From: Heliocidaris erythrogramma
Lineage: Eukaryota; Echinodermata; Echinoidea; Camarodonta; Echinometridae
NCBI GenBank assembly: GCA_025617745.1
Contig: CM046854.1
Coordinates: 61,957,606 to 62,021,605 of the forward strand
Direction: 5' to 3'
Length of the DNA stretch: 64,000 bases
Under the pieces are notes generated by a model. The model saw nothing but the letters and a program-made list of their open reading frames with translations. It searched no databases and was not told where the DNA came from. The translations under genes and the position numbers were made by a program. Below, in pieces: positions 1-10,770 of this stretch (the stretch's first letter is position 1; each line of letters opens with the position of its first letter).

Positions 1-719
1 CAGAGGAACAATAATCAAAGTGAGGCAACACGAGTGCATTATACAGCATCTTTAAAGATGTTAATGGATCAATTCAATTCTTCATCAATTAATATGCCAA
101 GACATTTGGCGACATTAACTCTTTTCAATACCTTTCCATTTATAGAAACATTGAAGGATGTTATTTTGTTTAAATTAGCACGCGAAGCTATGACCATCAC
201 GCATGTCTTCTCCGTGTTTAGTACAAGGCGGTTTTGATTAATCCATACCATTAATTCTTCCAATGCGAAAGAAAGTTTTTCTTCAACCTCAGCTACGTTA
301 CTTCCACTCACAGTTAAAGTGGTATCGTCCGCATACATATCAACATAACCATCAGATATACAATTTGGTAAAGTATTTACATAGATGGAAAATAATAACG
401 GACCCAAAATAGACCCCTGTGGTACGCAAATCAATACAGTTAATGGATTAGATTTTGCACCATTAAAATGAATAGACTGTTCACGACCTGTTAAATAAGA
501 TCCGAACCAGTTTACACATTTATGTGAACATCCAATAGCAGAAAACTTTTCTAATAAAAGATTGTGATCAACTGTGTCAAATGCTTTACGAAGGTCTATG
601 AAAACGACTCCAGAGATCTGTCTCTTTTCAATGTTCAATGACAAATTATTAACAAATTTCATGAGTGCTGTTGCGCTAGAATGCTTTGTTCGAAAACCAG
701 GCTGACTGGAGTTCAATAG
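1..719 (-). pseudogene. CR1/L2-like LINE reverse transcriptase, C-terminal part
   Basis: Minus-strand reverse transcriptase of a non-LTR retrotransposon. Read from 719 downward, the protein shows GFRTKHSSATAL, then FIDLRKAFDTVDH (RT block A), then VPQGSILGPLLF, then the catalytic MYADDTTL at about 321-338, then the NTEKT and CLGILIDE blocks. The frame stops at 69 after DEELN. A further stretch reading ALVLPHFDYCSSV lies in another frame at 1-60. About 30 residues usually found between these blocks are missing, so the copy has an internal deletion and is dead. The same terminal block occurs in a second copy at 44911-45327. The rest of the 3' end lies outside the window. The N-terminal half continues beyond an insertion at 1745-2400. 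Confidence 0.9.
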
Positions 720-1295
720 GCCTATGTTATTAGTTATGTTTACACGTAGTACATAGCATCGAGGCTATGTTAGCATCGAGGCTTTGTAAGTTTCAAAAAT
801 ATTTCCAGTATGTTCAGACAGGCCATGATCGACTTGCTTCTATCACCCACTCGTGACTATTCATCGCTCACTCGCTGCCAAAACAATAATTACTGCGCCA
901 CACAGAGTGACCCGAGTATAATTGGTATGCATGGTCAAACGCGCGGAAGTTTGTGCACAGGGGTCATATCATGCGAAGCTTTTGTTTTGAATAATATTTT
1001 ATTTGTCTTCATAAATCAACATAATAACACAATAACAATTCATTTGTAATATCGATAATACAATCCACTAGCAAATACATGTGTTATAATACTTAATTTT
1101 AAATAAACCTTGTACATGTCAAAATTGACTGAACTCCAATCTTACGCCAAAATAAAACACATGCATGCACCCTATATTCTCTGGCAAGCACATGTAAATC
1201 AATATCTAAAGACCACAGACCACAGTGCGACTTTTTGGTGGTTTTATGGTGCCTGGTCACATATATAAAAAAGAAAAAAGATAAAAAGAAGGACC

Positions 1296-1302
1296 CCCCC
1301 AA

Positions 1303-1334
<32 letters not shown>

Positions 1335-1343
1335 AAAAAAAAA
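1296..1343. repeat. Homopolymer cluster (C runs then poly-A)
   Basis: Consecutive C7, C8 and about A26 tracts lie inside the nested element. The A tract could be a retroposition tail on the plus strand or simple slippage. Length here is likely polymorphic and error-prone in assembly. Confidence 0.85.
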
Positions 1344-1363
1344 TTACCCCTATATACATCACA

Positions 1364-1482
1364 TTACATTACAGTACCAGATGAAACAGACAGAATGATA
1401 ATACAAAAAAGTAGGGGAGAGAGTACATCACATAAATACATACATTGCATTATATTATAGCACCACATGAAACAGACAGAAT
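1364..1482. repeat. Imperfect direct repeat, period about 80 bp
   Basis: Two copies of a block with the core ATGAAACAGACAGAAT (about 1380 and 1468), each preceded by a run of CATTACATTA/TTGCATTATA type. This is a local duplication inside the nested element with no other recognised function. Confidence 0.6.
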
Positions 1483-1744
1483 TACAATAGCAGCGAGTGA
1501 AGATAGCAGCGATTGCGCTCACATTGCTAATAGTCACAAGCGCGGTGGGTGGTCTACCGCAAAGCATCGATGCTTTGTCGCTGGATCCTGAGATTTACTC
1601 CTGCTAAACTAGCTGCACGAATAGTTTGGAAACTCGCTTCTATCTCGTGATTTTCTGCGTTCAGACAGCGTTTGGTCTTAAAACTATCTGGTCTTCACCA
1701 AAATAGTATCGAAACCTAGATAGCATCGATGCTATCGCTCTATG

Positions 1745-2400
1745 TGTGAACGTACCTATTATCGTCAATGAATTCAGAAAGTTGGCGATGTACAGCCCTC
1801 TCTATGATTCTGCTAACAACAGACACAATATAAATTGGGCGGTAATTGTTTGGATCAGACATATCACCAGCTTTAAAAATTGGAATTACTCGAGCTTCTT
1901 TCCAACCCTTGGGTACACATCCCGTGGTCAAAGATGCATTTATGATATCGGTTAACGATCTCGCTATCACCTGTTTCGTCAATTTTAGAAGACGACAAGA
2001 AATGTGGTCATCGCCAGTAGCTTTATCTTTACACATGCGATCAATTTCCTTAATGACGAAATCCCCAGACACACAGTCCAAATCAGATTGTGAGATATGA
2101 TTAATCGGAGTATCGTCACCGATATAAGATTCAATTCTAGAACTTTTCAGGTTTTTGGTTATATTGGCAGCACAGGTAGTAAAAAGGCTATTGAAAGCAT
2201 TAGCTATTTTAGGTAGATATACGAGAACCATCAATTTCCAAACTATGCAGCGATATCTTGCTGGATTTTGGAATTACACGTTTCAGACACTCCCATATAT
2301 TTCGAGAATTTCTATGATTTTCTTCAATAAAGTTACAATGTATTCTTTCTGCCTTTTTCTAATAAGATGTGTAACTTTATTCTTAAAGGAGAATAAAGTT
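1745..2400 (-). pseudogene. CR1/L2-like LINE reverse transcriptase, N-terminal part
   Basis: Minus-strand continuation of the LINE at 1-719. From about 2230 downward the translation shows the linker AFNSLFTTCAANITKNL, then the RT entry blocks DKATGDDHIS, GCVPKGWKEARVIPIFKAGD and NNYRPI, then RIIERAVHRQLSEFIDDNRY where the nested insertion interrupts. Upstream (2235-2400) a frame with stops reads VTHLIRKRQKEYI, the basic linker that precedes RT in CR1/L2-type ORF2 proteins. No endonuclease domain was recognised before about 2400, so the copy is probably 5' truncated, as is usual for LINEs. Confidence 0.88.
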
Positions 2401-2655
2401 TCGCAGATATACCAATATATCTCAATAGAGAACATCATTACCTACAATTTGGTGGCAAGTCTGTAGGTCCCAAAATAACAAAAATATTCCAATTTTAAAA
2501 TGCGATCATCGTCTGCTACGAGACGCGTATTCGGTCTTCAGGGGCTGCCATTTTGTGTGGGAATACAGATACCCCCTGTGAAGAAATGGCGAAATTGCGC
2601 TCTACTGTACAATGCAATGCAATGCTGCCATACGTGCGCTCCTAGCTCTAAACGT

Positions 2656-2751
2656 ACATGCAGTACCGTCTGTCAAGCCTTCGGATGTATCAACAAAAGT
2701 GGAAAGACGAGTGGGAAAACGTTCCATCTCTTCCCAAACCCAGCGATCTAA
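2656..2751 (+). pseudogene. THAP-type zinc-finger fragment at the satellite edge
   Basis: In frame, the translation runs CSTVCQAFGC, INKSGKTSGK, TFHLFPNP. This matches the start of the THAP C2CH DNA-binding domain: Cys-x4-Cys, a GKT/Gly-rich turn, then F-H-x-F-P. The later Cys-x2-His pair and the AVPTIF-type end are absent because the satellite begins at 2745 and a stop follows at once. The frame is open upstream to about 2500, but that part looks unlike a gene. THAP domains occur in host transcription regulators and in P-element-type transposases; this piece is too short to tell. It may be one exon cut by the array. Confidence 0.55.
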
Positions 2752-5046
2752 TGACATGATGACCTTGACCTTGACCCTCAAGGTCACGGCCAAAAATGGC
2801 GCCAAAAATGAATACTAGCTTTTTGACTAACTTAAAGTGGCCGAAAATCCAAAATTTTTTCACCCTGCCTGGCGCCCACGGTCCCCGATCTAATGACATG
2901 ATGACCTTGACCTTGACCCCTCAAGGTCACGGTAAAAAATGGCGCCAAAAATGAATACTAGCTTTTTGACGAACTGAAAGTGGCCCAAAATCCAAAATTT
3001 TTTCACCCCTGCCTGGCGCCCACGGTCCCCGATCTAATGACATGATGACCTTGACCTTGACCCCTCAAGGTCACGGTCAAAAATGGCGCCAAAAATGAAT
3101 ACTAACTTTTTGACGAACTGAAAGTGGCCCAAAATCCAAAATTTGTTCACCCCTGCCTGGCGCCCACGGTCCCCGATCTAATGACATGATGACCTTGACC
3201 TTGACCCCTCAAGGTCAAGGTCAAAAATGGCGCCAAAAATGAATACTAGCTTTTTTGACGAACTGAAAGTGGCCCAAAATCCAAAATTTGTTCACCCCTG
3301 CCTGGCGCCCACGGTCCCCGATCTAATGCCATGATGACCTTGACCTTGACCCCTCAAGGTCACGGTCAAAAATGGCGCCAAAAATGAATACTAGCTTTTT
3401 GACGAACCGAAAGTGGCCCAAAATCCAAAATTTTTTCACCCCTGCCTGGCGCCCACGGTCCCCGATATAATGACATGATGACCTAGCCCTTGACCCCTCA
3501 AGGTCACGGTAAAAAATGGCGCCAAAAATGCTAGCTTTTTGACGAACTGAAAGTGGCCAAAAATCCAAAATTTTTTCACCCCTGCCTGGCGCCCACGGTC
3601 CCCGATCTAATGACATGATGACCTTGACCTTGACCCCTCAAGGTCACGGTCAAAAATGAATACTAGCTTTTTGACGAACTGAAAGGGGCCCAAAATCCAA
3701 AATTTGTTCACCCCTGCCTGGCGCCCACGGTCCCCGATCTAATGCCATGATGACCTTGACCTTGACCCCTCAAGGTCACGGTCAAAAATGGCGCCAAAAA
3801 TGAATACTAGCTTTTTGACGAACCGAAAGTGGCCCAAAATCCAAAATTTGTTCACCCCTGCCTGGCGCCCACGGTCCCCGATATAATGACATGATGACCT
3901 AGCCCTTGACCCCTCAAGGTCACGGTAAAAAATGGCGCCAAAAATGCTAGCTTTTTGACGAACTGAAAGTGGCCCAAAATCCAAAATTTTTTCACCCCTG
4001 CCTGGCGCCCACGGTCCCCGATCTAATGCCATGATGACCTTGACCTTGACCCCTCAAGGTCACGGTCAAAAATGGCGCCAAAAATGAATACTAGCTTTTT
4101 GACGAACCGAAAGTGGCCCAAAATCCAAAATTTTTTCACCCCTGCCTGGCGCCCACGGTCCCCGATCTAATGACATGATGACCTTGACCTTGACCCCTCA
4201 AGGTCACGGTCAAAAATGGCGCCAAAAATGAATACTAGCTTTTTGACGAACAGAAAGTGGCCCAAAATCCAAATTTTTTTCACCCCTGCCTGGCGCCCAC
4301 GGTCCCCGATCTAATGACATGATGACCTTGACCTTGACCCCTCAAGGTCACGGTCAAAAATGGCGCCAAAAATGAATACTAGCTTTTTGACGAACTGAAA
4401 GTGGCCCAAAATCCAAAATTTTTTCACCCCTGCCTGGCGCCCACGGTCCCCGATCTAATGCCATGATGACCTTGACCCCTCAAGGTCACGGTCAAAAATG
4501 GCGCCAAAAATGAATACTAGCTTTTTGACGAACTGAAAGTGGTCCAAAATCCAAAATTTTTTCACCCCTGCCTGGCGCCCACGGTCCCCGATCTAATGAC
4601 ATGATGACCTTGACCTTGACCCCTCAAGGTCACGGTCAAAAATGGCGCCAAAAATGAATACTAGCTTTTTGACGAACAGAAAGTGGCCCAAAATCCAAAT
4701 TTTTTTCACCCCTGCCTGGCGCCCACGGTCCCCGATCTAATGACATGATGACCTTGACCTTGACCCCTCAAGGTCACGGTCAAAAATGGCGCCAAAAATG
4801 AATACTAGCTTTTTGACGAACTGAAAGTGGCCCAAAATCCAAATTTTTTTCACCCCTGCCTGTCGCCCACGGTCCCCGATCTAATGACATGATGACCTTG
4901 ACCTTGAACCCTCAAGGTCACGGTCAAAAATGGCGCCAAAAATGAATACTAGCTTTTTGACGAACTGAAAGTGGCCCAAAATCCAAATTTTTTTCACCCC
5001 TGCCTGGCGCCCACGGTCCCCGATCTAATGACATGATGACCTTGAG
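2745..5046 (+). repeat. Satellite block 1, plus orientation
   Basis: About 16 monomers. It begins abruptly at GATCTAATGACATG right after the THAP fragment. The first monomer differs in several bases (GGCC for GGTC, a CTAACTT variant), as expected of an edge copy. A duplicated pair of variant monomers with GACCTAGCCCTTGACC lies at about 3481 and 3898. Monomers near 3655 and 4465 have small internal deletions. Confidence 0.95.
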
Positions 5047-6540
5047 GGGTCAAGGTCAAGGTCATCATGGCATTAGATCGGGGACCGTGGGCGCCAGGCA
5101 GGGGTGAAAAAAATTTGGATTTTGGGCCACTTTCAGTTCGTCAAAAAGCTAGTATTCATTTTTGGCGCCATTTTTTACCGTGACCTTGAGGGGTCAATGT
5201 CAAGGTCATCATGTCATTAGATCGGGGACCGTGGGCGCCAGGCAGGGGTGAAAAAATTTTGGATTTTGGGCCACTTTCAGTTCGTCAAAAAGCTAGTATT
5301 CATTTTTGGCGCCATTTTTGACCGTGACCTTGAGGGGCCAAGGTCAAGGTCATCATGGCATTAGATCGGGGACCATGGGCGCCAGGCAGGGGTGAAAAAA
5401 TTTTGGATTTTGGGCCACTTTCGGTTCGTCAAAAAGCTAGTATTCATTTTTGGCGCCATTTTTGACCGTGACCTTGAGGGGTCAAGGTCAAGGTCATCAT
5501 GTCATTAGATCGGGGACTGGGGCGCCAGGCAGGGGTGAACAAATTTTGGATTTTGGGCCACTTTCAGTTCGTCAAAAAGCTAGTATTCATTTTTAGCGCC
5601 ATTTATGACCGTGACCTTGAGGGGTCAAGGTCAAGGTCATCCTGTCATTAGATAGGGGACCGTGGGCGCCAGGCAGGGACGAAAAAAATTTGGATTTTGG
5701 GCCACTTTCAGTTCGTCAAAAAGCTAGTATTCATTTTTGGCGCCATTTTTGACCGTGACCTTGAGGGGTCAAGGTCAAGGTCATCATGGCATTAGATCGG
5801 GGACCGTGGGGGCCAGGCAGGGGTGAAAAAAATTTGGATTTTGGGCCACTTTCAGTTCGTCAAAAAGCTAGTATTCATTTTTGGCGCCATTTTTGACCGT
5901 GACCTTGAGGGGTCAATGTCAAGGTCATCATGTCATTAGATAGGGGACCGTCGACGCCAGGCAGGGGTGAACAAATTTTGGATTTTGGGCCACTTTCAGT
6001 TCGTCAAAAAGCTAGTATTCATTTTTGGCGCCATTTTTGACCGTGACCTTGAGGGGTCAAGGTCAAAGTCATCATGTCATTAGATCGGGGACCGTGGGCG
6101 CCAGGCAGGGGTGAAAAAAATTTGGATTTTGGGCCACTTTCAGTTCGTCAAAAAGCTAGTATTCATTTTTGGCGCCATTTTTGACCGTGACCTTGAGGGG
6201 TCAAGGTCAAGGTCATCATGGCAATAGATAGGGGACCGTGGGCGCCAGGCAGGGGTGCAAAAAATTTTGGATTTTGGGCCACTTTCAGTTCGTCAAAAAG
6301 CTAGTATTCATTTTTGGCGCCATTTTTGACCGTGACCTTGAGGGGTCAAGGTCAAGGTCATCATGGCATTAGATCGGGGACCGTGGGCGCCAGGCAGGGG
6401 TGAAATTTTTTTGGATTTTTGGCCACTTTCAGTTCGTCAAAAAGCTAGTATTCATTTTTGGCGCCATTTTTGACCGTGACCTTGAGGGGTCAAGGTAAAG
6501 GTCATTATGTCATTAGATCGGGGACCGTGGGCGCCAGGCA
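5047..6540 (-). repeat. Satellite block 2, inverted
   Basis: About ten monomers in the opposite orientation. The left switch falls exactly inside the palindromic box (CCTTGAGGGGTCAAGG at about 5040), so the two orientations share this box. The right switch at about 6540 joins GGGCGCCAGGCA to AATCCAAATTTTTTT with no palindrome. An inversion or fold-back repair event explains both; an assembly join cannot be excluded. Confidence 0.93.
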
Positions 6541-9053
6541 AATCCAAATTTTTTTCACCCCTGCCTGGCGCCCACGGTCCCGATCTAATGCCATGATGAC
6601 CTTGACCTTGACCCCTCAAGGTCACGGTCAAAAATGGCGCCAAAAATGAATACTAGCTTTTTGACGAACTGAAAGTGGCCCAAAATCCAAATTTTTTTCA
6701 CCCCTGCCTGGCGTCCACGGTCCCCTATCTAATGACATGATGACCTTGACCTTGACCCCTCAAGGTCACGGTCAAAAATGGCGCCAAAAATGAATACTAG
6801 CTTTTTGACGAACTGAAAGTGGCCCAAAATCCAAAATTTTTTCACCCCTGCCTGGCGCCCACGGTCCCTGATCTAATGCTATGATGACCTTGACCTTGGC
6901 CCTCAAGGTCACGGTCAAAAATGGCGCCAAAAATGAATACTAGCTTTTTGACGAACTGAAAGTGGCCCAAAATCCAAATTTTTTTCACCCCTGCCTGGCC
7001 CCCACGGTCCCCGATCTAATGCCATGATGACCTTGACCTTGACCCCTCAAGGTCACAGTAAAAAATGGCGCCAAAAATGAATACTAGCTTTTTGACGAAC
7101 TGAAAGTGGCCCAAAATCCAAAATTTGTTCACCCCTGCCTGGCGCCCACAGTCCCCGATCTAATGACATGATGACCTTGACCTTGACCCCTCAAGGTCAC
7201 GGTCAAAAATGGCGCCAAAAATGAATACTAGCTTTTTGACGAACTGAAAGTGGCCCAAAATCCAAATTTTTTCACCCCTGCCTGGCGCCCACGGTCCCCG
7301 ATCTAATGACATGATGACTTTGACCTTGACCCCTCAAGGTCACGGTCAAAAATGGCGCCAAAAATGTATACTAGCTTTTTGACGAACTGAAAGTGGCCCA
7401 AAATCCAAAATTTTTTCACCCCTGCCTGGCGCCCACGGTCCCCGATCTAATGCCATGATGACCTTGACCCCTCAAGGTCACGGTCAAAAATGGCGCCAAA
7501 AATGAATACTAGCTTTTTGACGAACTGAAAGTGGCCCAAAATCCAAAATTTTTTCACCCCTGCCTGGCGCCCACGGTCCCCGATCTAATGACATAATGAC
7601 CTTGACCTTGACCCCTCAAGGTCACGGTCAAAAATGGCGCCAAAAATGAATACTAGCTTTTTGACGAACTGAAAGTGGCCCAAAATCCAAAATTTGTTCA
7701 CCCCTGCCTGGCGCCCACAGTCCCCGATCTAATGACATGATGACCTTGACCTTGACCCCTCAAGGTCACGGTCAAAAATGGCGCCAAAAATGAATACTAG
7801 CTTTTTGACGAACTGAAAGTGGCCCAAAATCCAAATTTTTTCACCCCTGCCTGGCGCCCACGGTCCCCGATCTAATGCCATGATGACCTTGACCTTGACC
7901 CCTCAAGGTCACGGTCAAAAATGGCGCCAAAAATGAATACTAGCTTTTTGACGAACTGAAAGTGGCCCAAAATCCAAATTTTTTTCACCCCTGCTTTGCG
8001 CCCACGGTCCCCTATCTAATGACATGATGACCTTGACCTTGACCCCTCAAGGTCACGGTCAAAAATGGCGCAAAAAATGAATACTAGCTTTTTGACGAAC
8101 TGGAAGTGGCCCAAAATCCAATTTTTTTTTAATTCTGCCTGGCGCCCACGGTCCCCGATCTAATATCATGATGACCTTGACCTTGACCCCTCAAGGTCAC
8201 GGTCAAAAATGGCGCCAAAAATGAATACTAGCTTTTTGACGAACTGAAAGTGGCCCAAAATCCAAATTTTTTTCACCCCTGCCTGGCGTCCACGGTCCCC
8301 TATCTAATGACATGATGACCTTGACCTTGACCCCTCAAGGTCACGGTCAAAAATGGCGCCAAAAATGAATACTAGCTTTTATGACCTTGACCTTGGCCCC
8401 TCAAGGTCACGGTCAAAAATGGCGCCAAAAATGAATACTAGCTTTTTGACGAACTGAAAGTGGCCCAAAATCCAAATTTTTTTCACCCCTGCCTGGCCCC
8501 CACGGTCCCCGATCTAATGCCATGATGACCTTGACCTTGACCCCTCAAGGTCACAGTAAAAAATGGCGCCAAAAATGAATACTAGCTTTTTGACGAACTG
8601 AAAGTGGCCCAAAATCCAAAATTTTTTCACCCCTGCCTGGCGCCCACAGTCCCCGATCTAATGACATGATGACCTTGACCTTGACCCCTCAAGGTCACGG
8701 TCAAAAATGGCGCCAAAAATGAATACTAGCTTTTTGACGAACTGAAAGTGGCCCAAAATCCAAATTTTTTCACCCCTGCCTGGCGCCCACGGTCCCCGAT
8801 CTAATGCCATGATGACTTTGACCTTGACCCCTCAAGGTCACGGTTAAAAATGGCGCCAAAAATGAATACTAGCTTTTTGACGAACTGAAAGTGGCCCAAA
8901 ATCCAAATTTTTTTCACCCCTGCCTGGCGCCCACGGTCCCCGATCTAATGCCATGATGACCTTGACCTTGACCCCTAAAGGTCACGGTCAAAAATGGCGC
9001 AAAAAATGAATATTAGCTTTTTGACGAACCGAAAGTGGCCCAAAATCCAATTT

Positions 9054-10770
9054 TTTTCGCCCCTGTCTGGCGTCCACGGTCCCCTATCTAATGACATGAT
9101 GACCTTGACCTTGACCCCTCAAGGTCACGGTCAAAAATGGCGCCAAAAATGAATACTAGCTTTTTGACGAACTGAAAGTGGCCCAAAATCCAAATTTCTT
9201 TCACCCCTGCCTGGCGTCCACGGTCCCCTATCTAATGACATGATGACCTTGACCTTGACCCCTCAAGGTCACGGTCAAAAATGGCGCCAAAAATGAATAC
9301 TATCTTTTTGACGAACTGAAAGTGGCCCAAAATCCAAAATTTTTTCACCCCTGCCTGGCGCCCACGGTCCCCGATCTAATGCTATGATGACCTTGACCTT
9401 GACCCCTCAAGGTCACGGTCAAAAATGGCGCCAAAAATGAATACTAGCTTTTTGACGAACTGAAAGTGGCCCAAAATCCAAATTTTTTTCACCCCTGCCT
9501 GGCGCCCACGGTCCCCGATCTAATGCCATGATGACCTTGACCTTGAGGCCTCAAGGTCACAGTAAAAAAATGGCGCCAAAAAGGAATACTAGCTTTTTGA
9601 CGAACTGAAAGTGGCCCAAAATCCAAAATTTGTTCACCCTGCCTGGCGCCCACAGTCCCCGATCTAATGACATGATGACCTTGACCTTGACCCTCAAGGT
9701 CACGGTCAAAAATGGCGCCAAAAATGAATACTAGCTTTTTGACGAACTGAAAGTGGCCCAAATCCAAATTTTTTCACCCCTGCCTGGCGCCCACGGTCCC
9801 CGATCTAATGCCATGATGACCTTGACTTGACCCTAAAGGACACGGTCAAAAATGGCGCAAAAAATGAATATTAGCTTTTTGACGAACCGAAAGTGGCCCA
9901 AAATCCAATTTTTTTCGCCCCTGTCTGGCGTCCACGGTCCCCTATCTAATGACATGATGACCTTGACCTTGACCCTCAAGGTCACGGTCAAAAATGGCGC
10001 CAAAAATGAATACTAGCTTTTTGACGAACTGAAAGTGGCCCAAAATCCAAATTTCTTTCACCCCTGCCTGGCGTCCACGGTCCCCTATCTAATGACATGA
10101 TGACCTTGACCTTGACCCCTCAAGGTCACGGTCAAAAATGGCGCCAAAAATGAATACTATCTTTTTGACGAACTGAAAGTGGCCCAAAATCCAAAATTTT
10201 TTCACCCCTGCCTGGCGCCCACGGTCCCTGATCTAATGCTATGATGACCTTGACCTTGGCCCCTCAAGGTCACGGTCAAAAATGGCGCCAAAAATGAATA
10301 CTAGCTTTTTGACGAACTGAAAGTGGCCCAAAATCCAAATTTTTTTCACCCCTGCCTGGCCCCACGGTCCCCGATCTAATGCCATGATGACCTTGACCTT
10401 GACCCCTCAAGGTCACAGTAAAAAAATGGCGCCAAAAAGGAATACTAGCTTTTTGACGAACTGAAAGTGGCCCAAAATCCAAAATTTGTTCACCCCTGCC
10501 TGGCGCCCACAGTCCCCGATCTAATGACATGATGACCTTGACCTTGACCCCTCAAGGTCACGGTCAAAAATGGCGCCAAAAATGAATACTAGCTTTTTGA
10601 CGAACTGAAAGTGGCCCAAAATCCAAATTTTTTCCCCCTGCCTGGCGCCCACGGTCCCCGATCTAATGCCATGATGACCTTGACCTTGACCCCTAAAGGA
10701 CACGGTCAAAAATGGCGCAAAAAATGAATATTAGCTTTTTGACGAACCGAAGGTGGCCCAAAATCCAATT
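9054..10770 (+). repeat. Higher-order duplication, about 857 bp (6 monomers)
   Basis: Private variants recur at one spacing: CCCTGTCTGGCGTCC at 9061 and 9919, AAATTTCTTTCACC near 9190 and 10048, and CAGTAAAAAAATGG with AAAAAGGAATAC at 9561 and 10417. The last variant appears again near 13789, so related blocks exist further right. Confidence 0.85.

Larger units (their letters stand above)
720..1744. mobile_element. Non-autonomous DNA-type element nested in the LINE
   Basis: This block of about 1 kb splits the RT reading frame: block DDNRY ends at about 1750 and LLNSSQPGF resumes at 719. Its two ends are similar in inverted orientation over about 35 bp (left about 734-770, right about 1712-1748), both containing TAGCATCGA(T/G)GCTAT. 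The interior has no coding potential that I recognise. I could not define a clean target-site duplication, so the exact ends are uncertain by about 15 bp. It holds homopolymer runs at 1296-1343 and a degenerate direct repeat at about 1364-1482. The family is unknown. Confidence 0.65.
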
